From positions 1-13,533 of the forward strand of contig JALTJN010000403.1 of NCBI GenBank assembly GCA_027076405.1: 13,533 bases of DNA, in the 5' to 3' direction. How positions within the stretch are numbered: the first letter of the stretch is position 1; each line of letters opens with the position of its first letter. The DNA is from Chromatiales bacterium (GTDB lineage Bacteria; Pseudomonadota; Gammaproteobacteria; UBA6429). Of this stretch, positions 6,402 to 13,492 are shown one piece after another. The translations under genes were made by a program, and so were the position numbers. The notes beneath the pieces are model-generated. The model did no database searches, was not told the origin of the DNA, and saw only the letters and a list, made by a program, of their open reading frames with translations.

Positions 6402-7136
6402 ATGTCAGTTAAAAAACGTATTTCGATCGCGGCCATGTTAGGTCTTATTACATCATTAGCCGCAGTAACAATGTTGGGCATGGCCGTAGTAGGCTACCGT
6501 GGTGGTGAGATCCATTTTGTCACTGCCTTAAAAGATTTTGAATGGGCTACATACACAGCTGTCGTAGCTATGGTTCTAAGTTTAATCGGTTTATGGCGGG
6601 GTCGTCCCAATGGTACCCGCCGTGGTTTATTGCCAAGCTTGCTAGGACTAGTGATAGCTTTGCCTTTAGTCGTTATTATCGTTAACTTCGAATATTCCGC
6701 TCGTGCTTATCCTCCTATTAATGATATCAGCACCGACATGGAAGATGCGCCTAACTTTTGGGAAGTACCTAACCCTGTGGTATACCCTGGGTCTCAAGTA
6801 GCGAAACTGCAACGCAAGAATTACCCTGATCTCAAACCTTTAGAATTAGACTTGGATATTGATCAGGCTTTTAAATTAGCCTCTACGGTAGCTCGTGATA
6901 TGGGTTGGGATATTGTTTCAGAGAATGCCGACGAACTACAAATCGAAGCAATATCTAAAAGCTTTTTATTTGGTTTTGAAGACTATGTAGCAGTAAGGCT
7001 GCAAGAAAATAACGGTCATACGCGAATAGATGTACGTTCTCATTCTCGCTTGGGGCGAATAGATCGTGGTGTTAATGCCAAGCGTATTCGCCATTACCTG
7101 CATGCTTTAGAACAGAAGTTAGCAATGGTCAGGTAA
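6402..7136 (+). CDS. DUF1499-family membrane protein
   Basis: Three hydrophobic segments (about residues 10-31, 48-65 and 77-95) lead into a C-terminal DUF1499 domain (about 105-240). The domain signature is clear: 'INDISTDMEDAPNF' (106-119), 'AKLQRKNYPDLKPLELD', a central 'ARDMGWDIVSE' and the final 'RIDVRSHSRLGRIDRGVNAKRIRHYL'. The family has no established biochemical role. The domain is likely outside the membrane, on the periplasmic side if the first helix enters N-in and three helices are crossed. GAGAG a few bases upstream serves as ribosome binding site. It sits between the cysteine desulfurase and the SQR-like flavoprotein on the same strand, so it is taken as an operon member. Family call secure, function unknown. 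Confidence 0.85.
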   Translation: MSVKKRISIAAMLGLITSLAAVTMLGMAVVGYRGGEIHFVTALKDFEWATYTAVVAMVLSLIGLWRGRPNGTRRGLLPSLLGLVIALPLVVIIVNFEYSARAYPPINDISTDMEDAPNFWEVPNPVVYPGSQVAKLQRKNYPDLKPLELDLDIDQAFKLASTVARDMGWDIVSENADELQIEAISKSFLFGFEDYVAVRLQENNGHTRIDVRSHSRLGRIDRGVNAKRIRHYLHALEQKLAMVR

Positions 7137-7177
7137 AATAACGTGTCATATCACATTCACTCATACGGAGTAAATCA

Positions 7178-8338
7178 ATGACGAATCAATCCAAAACCAT
7201 ACTAATATTGGGTGGTGGTATAGGTGGTATCGTTACCGCCACTCAGTTACGTAAACAGCTACCATTAGAACATCGCGTTGTACTAGTTGAACGTGAACCC
7301 AACCATGTCTTTGCACCATCGTTCCCCTGGTTGATGGCTGGGTTACGCCATGCCAGAACGATTTCGCGACCGCGAACCAAATTATCAAAGCTCGGTATTA
7401 AACTTGTTCAAGGTGATATTGAAAAAATTGACGCTGAACAACGCAGTGTACGGGTTAATGGTGAAACCATAACAGGCGATTATATGGTGATTGCTCTTGG
7501 CGCTGAAATGGCACCGGAAACGATACCTGGCTTAGAAGAGGCCGGTTATACATTCTATACATTGGATGGAGCTCAGCGATTAAACAAGGCGCGATTAAAA
7601 TTCCAGCAAGGACGTATTGTGGTACTGGTTTGTTCGGTTCCGTTTAAATGCCCGGCAGCACCTGTTGAAGCAGCCATGTTACTTGAGAATGACTGTCGCA
7701 AACGAAACATTCGTAGTGCTGCAGAGATCGATCTCTATACACCGGAACCTGGACCCATGGCATTGGCAGGCCCTGAAAATTCACGCATGCTTCGCTGTAT
7801 GGTCGAAGCAAAAGGCATTGTTTACCATCAAGAACATGCCGTCACCCATGTAGATCCTAATAAGAAACGTATTCATTTTGCCAACGGCGTCAGCGTAGAT
7901 TTTGATTTGCTGGCCTACGTACCACCGCACCGTGCCCCACAAGTTGTGCGTGACGCTGGCCTGGTAGGTGAAAGCGGCTGGGTACCCGTTGATAAATACA
8001 CGATGGCAACGAAGTTTCCTCAGGTATATGCCATTGGTGATGTCGCTGGCATTAAGCTGAGTGTGGGTAAGCCTTTACCGAAAGCAGGTGTGATTGCACA
8101 TGGCCAGGCTGAGGTAGTGGTTCATAATTTAGTCCATGAACTTACCGGCAAGGGAACACCCAAGCAATTTGACGGACATGGTGCTTGTTTTGTCGAAACG
8201 GGTGATGGTAAGGCCGGGTTTGGTCAAGGCAATTTTTATGCTGAACCTGCCCCGAAAATGAAACTATACCAACCGGGTTATTTGATGCACCTGGGTAAAG
8301 TTGTTTATGAAAAATACTGGTTGTTCAAATGGTTCTAG
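7178..8338 (+). CDS. Sulfide:quinone oxidoreductase-like FAD protein
   Basis: An FAD-dependent oxidoreductase of the SQR/flavocytochrome c sulfide dehydrogenase superfamily. The FAD-binding 'ILGGGIGG' (10-17) is followed by 'ERE' (38-40) at the ribose-binding end; the second FAD motif 'VYAIGDVAG' lies at 283-291. Cysteines are C152, C158, C173, C207 and C337. The 'C-x5-C-P-A-A-P-V-E' motif (152-164) resembles the CPxxPxE element of SQR and FCSD types, and C337 is in the right area for the third, C-terminal redox cysteine. The end 'YLMHLGKVVYEKYWLFKWF' is amphipathic and aromatic, as in SQRs that dock on the membrane to reach quinone. Expected reaction: sulfide or polysulfide oxidation with quinone reduction. 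The exact SQR type is not assigned, and related flavoproteins without SQR activity exist. CGGAGT precedes the ATG. Confidence 0.82.
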   Translation: MTNQSKTILILGGGIGGIVTATQLRKQLPLEHRVVLVEREPNHVFAPSFPWLMAGLRHARTISRPRTKLSKLGIKLVQGDIEKIDAEQRSVRVNGETITGDYMVIALGAEMAPETIPGLEEAGYTFYTLDGAQRLNKARLKFQQGRIVVLVCSVPFKCPAAPVEAAMLLENDCRKRNIRSAAEIDLYTPEPGPMALAGPENSRMLRCMVEAKGIVYHQEHAVTHVDPNKKRIHFANGVSVDFDLLAYVPPHRAPQVVRDAGLVGESGWVPVDKYTMATKFPQVYAIGDVAGIKLSVGKPLPKAGVIAHGQAEVVVHNLVHELTGKGTPKQFDGHGACFVETGDGKAGFGQGNFYAEPAPKMKLYQPGYLMHLGKVVYEKYWLFKWF

Positions 8339-8386
8339 TTTTAACCAAAATATAACGCCATTTACTACTTATAGGAGTTTAGTTAT

Positions 8387-9313
8387 ATGTTATATCGTTT
8401 TCGTTTAATTACTTTTTTACTTGTCAGTTTAATAAGTAGCAACAATGCATTTGCGGGTGTCCTTGAAGTACAAAAAGTAACAAAAAATGTATATGCTATT
8501 GTCGGTGAGATCGGGCAACGCTCCCCCCAAAATCTCGGTAATAATGCAACGTATGGATTTATTATAACAAGTAAAGGAGTGGTGTTAATTGATTCAGGTG
8601 GCAGCAACAAAGGTGCCCATCAAATCTATCAAGCAATTCAGAAAATCACTAATAAACCTGTCGTTGTTGTAATTAATACTGGTGGTCAAGATCAGCGTTG
8701 GTTAGGTAATGACTATTTCAAGCAAAAGGGTGCGCGAATTATTGCATCCAAACCTACTGTTCTGGATCATAAAAAACGTGTCGATGATCAATTAAGCACT
8801 CTGAATAGATTAGTAGGTAAACAAGGAATGCTGGGGACGAAGCCAGTATATGCTGAAGAAATATTTGATAGCAAACTAAACTTGACTGTCGGCGGAGTAA
8901 AAATACAGTTACACAATCCGGGTGTAGCTCATACGCCAGGTGATACTTACGTTTGGTTACCTGAATCCAAGGTGGTTTTCAGTGGCGATATTGTATATGT
9001 TGAACGAATTCTTTCAGTAAGTTCTGTATCGAATTCAAAAAGCTGGATCAAGTCATTTGAGAGCATGGCCGCATTGAAACCTCTCCATGTTATACCCGGT
9101 CATGGTCATATAACCAATCTTAAACAAGCAACCAAAGATACTTACAATTATCTTATTCGATTACGTCAAGGTGCGACAACCTTACTTGATGAAGGTTTAG
9201 GACTAGAGTCTGTTAGCGTTATTGATCAATCAAAATTTAGCTATCTGAAATTCTATAACGACTTGAAAGGTCCTAATGCGCACTCCGTCTATCGCGAAAT
9301 TGAGTGGGAGTAA
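8387..9313 (+). CDS. Exported metallo-beta-lactamase-fold protein with altered metal site
   Basis: An N-terminal signal peptide (basic start, hydrophobic core, cleavage likely after 'NAFA' at residue 23) sends it to the periplasm. The rest fits the MBL fold of SoxH-like and quinoprotein-associated hydrolases: 'GVVLIDSGG' (D69), 'NPGVAHTPGDTYVWLP' (H182), 'VVFSGDIVY' (D201) and 'IPGHGH' (H239). The usual H-x-H-x-D-H metal motif is replaced by 'NTGGQDQRWLGN' (97-108), so all three of its histidines are missing while flanking residues that normally surround it (N-T and L-G-N) stay. The protein may bind one metal at most or be non-catalytic. AGGAG lies upstream of the ATG. Its place between the SQR-like gene and the cytochrome suggests a periplasmic partner role, perhaps on persulfide or thioester substrates, which is inference. 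Confidence 0.83.
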   Translation: MLYRFRLITFLLVSLISSNNAFAGVLEVQKVTKNVYAIVGEIGQRSPQNLGNNATYGFIITSKGVVLIDSGGSNKGAHQIYQAIQKITNKPVVVVINTGGQDQRWLGNDYFKQKGARIIASKPTVLDHKKRVDDQLSTLNRLVGKQGMLGTKPVYAEEIFDSKLNLTVGGVKIQLHNPGVAHTPGDTYVWLPESKVVFSGDIVYVERILSVSSVSNSKSWIKSFESMAALKPLHVIPGHGHITNLKQATKDTYNYLIRLRQGATTLLDEGLGLESVSVIDQSKFSYLKFYNDLKGPNAHSVYREIEWE

Positions 9314-9335
9314 GTAATAGAGAGGGGCACGTGTA

Positions 9336-10655
9336 ATGAAGAAAAGAACCATCATTACAATCACTATATTCATTGTTCTCAGTGTCTTCCTAATATGGCG
9401 TTTTGTTCGCCCAATGAATATTTTTGTTGTAACAGGTGAATTTGCCTCGCCCATTGATACCACTAACACTCCTGCAATATTAGGTAATTTAAGTGCAAAG
9501 GAGTGTGGCGTATGTCATCAGGATTTCTACGATGAATGGCAAACGACTATTCATAGCAAAGCATGGACTGATCCTTACTTTCAGACAGACTGGCAGTTTG
9601 ATAGCAAACAACATGTTTGTCGGCTTTGTCACACTCCCTTAGATCGTCAACTGCCACACAAAGTATTAGGCTATCGCGATAGTGACAAATGGGATCCTAT
9701 TCTGGAGGATAATCCTAGCTTCGATGCAAAACTTCAGCATGAAGGGGTTACCTGTGCAGCATGTCATTATCGAGATGGAAAGATTGTTGGGGTACTCGGC
9801 AATACCAATGCACCACATCCCGTTAAAAAAACAGATGATCCAAATCAGGTCTGTGTACGCTGTCATGTTGTTGATGGCGACAAATGGGACACGTTTTTCA
9901 GGTTTCCACCTTGTGGAACGGTCTCTGAAATAAAATCGACTTCATCTACAAATATTCCTGCTGATAATAGTGTGCTACTGGATTCATTGAAACCATTAAA
10001 ATGGGATGAAGATATTTTTAAACAAAATGCAATTGGGAAACGTTTTTCTAACCGAGGACATACGGGCGAGACAATCGTTTCAAATACTGCATCGCTTGGT
10101 TGTGTTCAATGCCATATGCCGCTTGTTGAACGGGCATTAGTGAAGGGCGGCAAGATACGTAAAACAAGACATCATTACTGGCGAGGTGGTCATGATCCTG
10201 AAATGGTTAAAAAGGCCTTATCAATAAATTTTTCTGAACAAAATGTTGGCAATAAAAATACGCGACGCTTTGCATTAACTATCGCCAATACAGGCGCCGC
10301 ACATTACGTACCAACAGGAACACCGGATCGTCACCTAACCGTACAACTACGTGTACGGAATAAAAGTGGTGTTGTTCTTTCGGAATTAACAGAGGAAATA
10401 AAACGAACCGTTATGTGGCGCCCATTTATTGTGGATTTATGGGACACTCGGTTGCCTCGCTGGCAACCGCAGACCTATTCAATCGAAGTTCTAGATATTG
10501 AAAATGCGGCCAGTGTTGAAGCGGTTGTACGGTATCACCTGCTAGATGAAAACCGTCGTGCACGAATTAATTATGAAAACAAAACGCCTGTTTCTTATGA
10601 TGTTTACCGTCAGGAATTTTTACTTACAACCACTGCAAAGGAAATTTCACGATGA
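9336..10655 (+). CDS. Membrane-anchored pentahaem cytochrome c (c554-like)
   Basis: A single N-terminal hydrophobic segment (about 5-21) flanked by basic residues would act as an uncleaved anchor or signal. Five C-x-x-C-H haem motifs follow: CGVCH (57-61), CRLCH (95-99), CAACH (140-144), CVRCH (173-177) and CVQCH (256-260). The first four lie within a cytochrome c554/NrfA-like layout, where extra histidines such as H73 and H161 could be distal ligands. The C-terminal ~130 residues look like a beta-sandwich, starting with 'FALTIANTGAAHYVPTGTPDRHL' (312-334), a motif I associate with larger multihaem c proteins. It should carry electrons in the periplasm to or from an unidentified redox partner; the SQR-like and MBL neighbours point to sulfur chemistry. 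GAGAGGGG is the ribosome binding site, and the stop overlaps the next start (ATGA). Confidence 0.88.
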   Translation: MKKRTIITITIFIVLSVFLIWRFVRPMNIFVVTGEFASPIDTTNTPAILGNLSAKECGVCHQDFYDEWQTTIHSKAWTDPYFQTDWQFDSKQHVCRLCHTPLDRQLPHKVLGYRDSDKWDPILEDNPSFDAKLQHEGVTCAACHYRDGKIVGVLGNTNAPHPVKKTDDPNQVCVRCHVVDGDKWDTFFRFPPCGTVSEIKSTSSTNIPADNSVLLDSLKPLKWDEDIFKQNAIGKRFSNRGHTGETIVSNTASLGCVQCHMPLVERALVKGGKIRKTRHHYWRGGHDPEMVKKALSINFSEQNVGNKNTRRFALTIANTGAAHYVPTGTPDRHLTVQLRVRNKSGVVLSELTEEIKRTVMWRPFIVDLWDTRLPRWQPQTYSIEVLDIENAASVEAVVRYHLLDENRRARINYENKTPVSYDVYRQEFLLTTTAKEISR

Positions 10656-12064
10656 GCCAACGTGATCTTGTTGTTATTGGTGGCGGGGCAGGGGGATTAA
10701 CCATCGCCAGTGTCGCAGCACAATTAGGACTAAAAGTAACACTGATTGAAAAGGAAGAAAAACTCGGCGGAGATTGTTTGCATTTTGGTTGCGTGCCAAG
10801 TAAAACATTAATTAAGTCTGCCAAGGTTGTAGCGCTTATGCGTCGTGCTACGGACTTTGGTCTTGATGCTGTTAACTCCAAGGTGGATTTTGGTAAAGTG
10901 AATGATCATGTTCAATCTGTCATAGAACATATTCAGCATCATGATGACCCTGAACGATTCCGTGATTATGGTTGTGAAGTAATCTTTGGTCATGCCCGGT
11001 TCATTAATTCTCATTCTGTACAAGTTAATGAGATAGTCATTAAAGCTAAGCGTTTTGTTATAGCGACGGGAAGTAAACCTCGTATACCATCTATACAGAG
11101 TTTAAATGAAATATCTTATCTCACTAACCTTGATATATTTTCTTTACGTGAATTACCTCAACGTTTAATCGTACTTGGTGGCGGGGCGATTGGTCTGGAG
11201 ATGGGGCAGGCATTTTCCCGACTGGGTAGTCACGTTACTATTTTACAACGCGCAGAAAACATTTTGCCTCAGGAAGATCCAGAAGTATCTAATGCCCTGA
11301 AAAAATCCTTAGTAGAAGATGGGCTTACTATTCATACTTCAACCGAAGCTGAACGAATACATAAAACTAACACAGGTATCATAATTGACTGTAATAATGG
11401 CTTAAAGCTTGAGGCCGACAGAATTCTCGTCGCAACAGGGCGTAAAGCTAATACCGATGGTCTTGAGTTAGAAAAGGCTGGTGTAAAATACAATCAGCAA
11501 GGTATTATTGTCGATCGACGCATGCGTACATCACGTAAACATATCTATGCCTGTGGTGATGTATGCGGCCCTTATTTATTTACACATATGGCTGAGTATC
11601 AATCGGGTATTGTTATCAGTAATGCAATATTTCGTTTCCCTAAAAAGACAGATTATCGAGTAATACCATGGGTAACTTATACTGAACCAGAACTTGCGCG
11701 TGTAGGATTAACAGAACAACAGGCACGTGAGCAGGGGGTAATTCCTACCGTGTTACGTTTTGATTTTAAAGATAACGATAGGGCGTTGACTGAAGTTGAA
11801 ACAGATGGCGTATACAAACTTGTAACACACAAAGGTAAAATACTGGGTGCCTCTATCCTTGGTCCTCATGCAGGTGAACTTATCCATGAAATTGTATTGG
11901 CTATGCAGGCAGGTATTAAAATTGGAAAAATATCAGCGGCTATCCATGCCTATCCTACATTAGCTCAAATTCATCGTCGTACTGTGAATACGGCCTATGC
12001 ACCGAAGTTGTTTAGTCCATCAACCAAACGAATTGTTAAATGGATTAACCGTTTATTACCATGA
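10652..12064 (+). CDS. Mercuric reductase-like pyridine nucleotide-disulfide oxidoreductase
   Basis: A 470-residue flavoprotein of the lipoamide dehydrogenase/glutathione reductase group. FAD motif 'GGGAGG' (10-15), redox disulfide 'GGDCLHFGCVPSK' (C42, C47), NAD(P) motif 'VLGGGAIGLEMGQ' near 173-185, second FAD motif 'YACGDVCGP' and C-terminal dimerisation domain. At the dimer-interface active site 'HAYPTLAQ' (432-439), the catalytic His of lipoamide dehydrogenase is Tyr434 and its Glu partner is Gln439. Tyr is common in the MerA-like branch, but Gln is less expected. The MerA-type C-terminal Cys pair and N-terminal heavy-metal domain are absent, and no merR, merT or merP is present, so true Hg(II) reduction is unlikely. 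Low-molecular persulfide, disulfide or quinone reduction is possible. It overlaps its upstream and downstream genes by ATGA. Confidence 0.88.
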   Translation: MSQRDLVVIGGGAGGLTIASVAAQLGLKVTLIEKEEKLGGDCLHFGCVPSKTLIKSAKVVALMRRATDFGLDAVNSKVDFGKVNDHVQSVIEHIQHHDDPERFRDYGCEVIFGHARFINSHSVQVNEIVIKAKRFVIATGSKPRIPSIQSLNEISYLTNLDIFSLRELPQRLIVLGGGAIGLEMGQAFSRLGSHVTILQRAENILPQEDPEVSNALKKSLVEDGLTIHTSTEAERIHKTNTGIIIDCNNGLKLEADRILVATGRKANTDGLELEKAGVKYNQQGIIVDRRMRTSRKHIYACGDVCGPYLFTHMAEYQSGIVISNAIFRFPKKTDYRVIPWVTYTEPELARVGLTEQQAREQGVIPTVLRFDFKDNDRALTEVETDGVYKLVTHKGKILGASILGPHAGELIHEIVLAMQAGIKIGKISAAIHAYPTLAQIHRRTVNTAYAPKLFSPSTKRIVKWINRLLP

Positions 12065-12711
12065 ATGTAAATCCAGCTAATTATGAAGCCTGGTACCATA
12101 CAAAACGCGGTAATTGGATAGCAGATCGTGAATTCAGTCTTATGATTGAAATGTTAAATCTGCAAACAAACGATCAGCTATTAGATGTTGGTTGTGGAAC
12201 GGGTTACTTTAGTCGTCGCTTTGCCTCTTATGGTGCAAACGTCACCGGTATTGATCCGGATAAATCCATGTTGGCATTCGCACGACAACAACCTGGGAAC
12301 ATTAACTACATAGAAGCAACGGCTGATCAGTTGCCGTTTGATGATAAAGTGTTTGATTACAGTGTTGCCGTTACCAGTTTTTGCTTCATTAACGATCCTG
12401 CAAAAGCATTATCTGAACTATTGAGAGTGTCTAGAAAAGGTGTGTTATTAGGTTTGTTGAATAGAAAAAGTCTGCTTTATTATCAGAAACATGGAAAAGG
12501 AGCCTATCAAGGTGCTCGATGGGATGATTCTGTTGCTGTTAAACAATGGCTAAAGCATTTGAATTTGGATATTAACTCAGACACATATCGAACAGCTGTT
12601 TTCATACCCAGTGCAAGCTTTGTTGCCAAGCAGATTGAGCGCGTAATACCTGTAAGCTTTCCTTACGGAAGTTTTCTCGCGGTTTCGATAAAAACTTCAT
12701 TAACTGTTTAA
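12061..12711 (+). CDS. Class I SAM-dependent methyltransferase
   Basis: A 216-residue methyltransferase of the UbiE/Methyltransf_11 type. Motif I 'LLDVGCGTGYFSRR' (40-53), the acidic end of strand two 'GIDPDKSM' (63-70), 'EATADQLPFDDKVFDYSVAV' (motif II and III region) and 'ALSELLRVSRKGVLLGLLN' are all clear. Substrate is unknown: relatives methylate quinones, small thiols, halides and metabolites. The start overlaps the flavoprotein stop by ATGA, so it is translationally coupled and truly the last gene of the operon. There is no fused domain or signal peptide, so it is cytoplasmic. In this setting, S-methylation of a thiol, sulfide or selenide is an attractive guess, but it is only inference. 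An AT-rich stretch follows without a convincing terminator. Confidence 0.87.
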   Translation: MNVNPANYEAWYHTKRGNWIADREFSLMIEMLNLQTNDQLLDVGCGTGYFSRRFASYGANVTGIDPDKSMLAFARQQPGNINYIEATADQLPFDDKVFDYSVAVTSFCFINDPAKALSELLRVSRKGVLLGLLNRKSLLYYQKHGKGAYQGARWDDSVAVKQWLKHLNLDINSDTYRTAVFIPSASFVAKQIERVIPVSFPYGSFLAVSIKTSLTV

Positions 12712-12896
12712 TATTTTTTTCATTTAACAATAGGTTCCAGAAACGTATTTTTTAATGTCTGTTTTTAGCTGTGAGTTCAACCGGCCGATGCAATACATGC
12801 ATTATTGAGCGTCTGCTTCCGCTGATAAGCAGAAGCTTGAGCAGTTAACCATTTGACGTTAACTTTTAGATTAGATCCCGACTACAGATTAACATA
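12712..12896. other. Intergenic region with two hairpins between the operon and the TA pair
   Basis: The methyltransferase and toxin genes converge here. Two inverted repeats are visible. TCTGCTT (12812-12818) pairs with AAGCAGA (12827-12833) over an 8-nt loop. AGTTAAC (12843-12849) pairs with GTTAACT (12858-12864) over 8 nt and is followed by three more T, giving TTTT. Either could act as a weak terminator for the long operon. No coding signal is seen. Confidence 0.4.
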
Positions 12897-13187
12897 TTAC
12901 TTTTCTTCATATCGTTTTTGCATTTCTTTATAAACGCTGCCGTCTCTTTTCCCTATGCTAAGTGCCGTTACTACTAGCGCGTTATCTTTAACATGGTAAA
13001 CAAGCCGAAAAGGAGGGTGCTTTATTTTTATTTTATAAAGGTTATAGCCCCCAGAAAGGCGCGATTTAGAAATGTGTGGATTTTCTAATCGCTCTGCCAG
13101 TTTTTTTTTGAACCGTTCTTTAACAGCCTTCGGTAAATTATCCCACTCTTTAAGCGCATCTGGGTGAAATTCAAGACTATAATTCAT
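12897..13187 (-). CDS. relE: RelE-family mRNA interferase toxin
   Basis: A 96-residue toxin closely resembling E. coli RelE from 'LEFHPDALKEWDNLPKAVKERFKKKLAERLENP' onward. The catalytic residues of RelE line up well: the Lys pair in 'YKIKIK', Arg in 'FRLVYHV', Arg in 'IGKRDGSVY' and the Tyr that follows. RelE enters the ribosomal A site and cuts mRNA, halting translation under stress until neutralised by its antitoxin. A TTG one codon upstream (13190) is in frame, but the ATG at 13187 is chosen because its sequence ATGAATTATAG overlaps the antitoxin stop by 11 bp, the usual coupled arrangement. The toxin looks intact. It is unrelated in function to the sulfur genes and lies on the opposite strand. 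Confidence 0.92.
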   Translation of the reverse strand: MNYSLEFHPDALKEWDNLPKAVKERFKKKLAERLENPHISKSRLSGGYNLYKIKIKHPPFRLVYHVKDNALVVTALSIGKRDGSVYKEMQKRYEEK

Positions 13188-13437
13188 CAATACTCACTTT
13201 TATTGGTTTTTTGCCATCTTTTAATCGATCATTTGCTTGTATTAACAGCATCAAATCTTCTACAGCTTCGGTCATAGATTCAAATAGTTCTGGTGGCACT
13301 GCATAAAAGCATGGCTCATTGCTTTTTAGAACAGCCACAACCTCACCGCCAGATTTTTCTATAATAGCGTTTGGATTGGCCTTAAAATCTGTGATACTTG
13401 AAGACAGGCTAGCCATCATTCTTACTACGTTGCTCAT
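13177..13437 (-). CDS. Phd/YefM-type antitoxin with RelB-like C-terminal tail
   Basis: An 86-residue antitoxin. The N-terminal half ('ASLSSSITDFKANPNAIIEKSGGEVVAVLKSNEPCFYAVPPELFESM') matches the Phd/YefM (StbD/YafN-like) DNA-binding fold, which binds operator DNA as a dimer. The tail ends in 'KPIKVSIDEL', similar to the C-terminus of E. coli RelB ('PVRVTLDEL'), the part that wraps around RelE, so it pairs well with the toxin gene that it overlaps. AAGGGG lies 8-9 nt before the ATG at 13437. Expression is probably autoregulated through the repeated TAGATCTA-like sites just upstream. Without homology searches the exact family name (StbD versus RelB) stays open. Confidence 0.88.
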   Translation of the reverse strand: MSNVVRMMASLSSSITDFKANPNAIIEKSGGEVVAVLKSNEPCFYAVPPELFESMTEAVEDLMLLIQANDRLKDGKKPIKVSIDEL

Positions 13438-13452
13438 AATACACCCCTTGAA

Positions 13453-13492
13453 GCTATAAATAGATCTACTAACAGGTCTAAATATAGATCTA
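13453..13492 (-). promoter_or_regulatory. Toxin-antitoxin promoter with three operator repeats at 12-bp spacing
   Basis: TAGATCTA occurs at 13461-13468 and 13485-13492, with the variant CAGGTCTA at 13473-13480 between them. The three 8-mers start exactly 12 bp apart and each outer copy is palindromic. On the minus strand, TATAGC (13453-13458) is a plausible -10 with a weak TTAGAC -35 at 13476-13481 and a 17-bp spacer, so the repeats overlie the promoter. This is the expected layout for binding of antitoxin or antitoxin-toxin complexes. The repeats are certain; the promoter is tentative. Confidence 0.6.

Noticed and set aside
10652..12064. True mercuric reductase (merA) within a mercury resistance operon
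   Set aside because: No MerR, MerT or MerP, no N-terminal heavy-metal domain and no C-terminal Cys pair.
12721..12850. Possible integron attC site next to the toxin-antitoxin pair (ATTTAAC ... GTTAACC)
   Set aside because: The 3' core does not fit GTTRRRY, the internal L boxes are not found and no integrase or further cassettes are visible.
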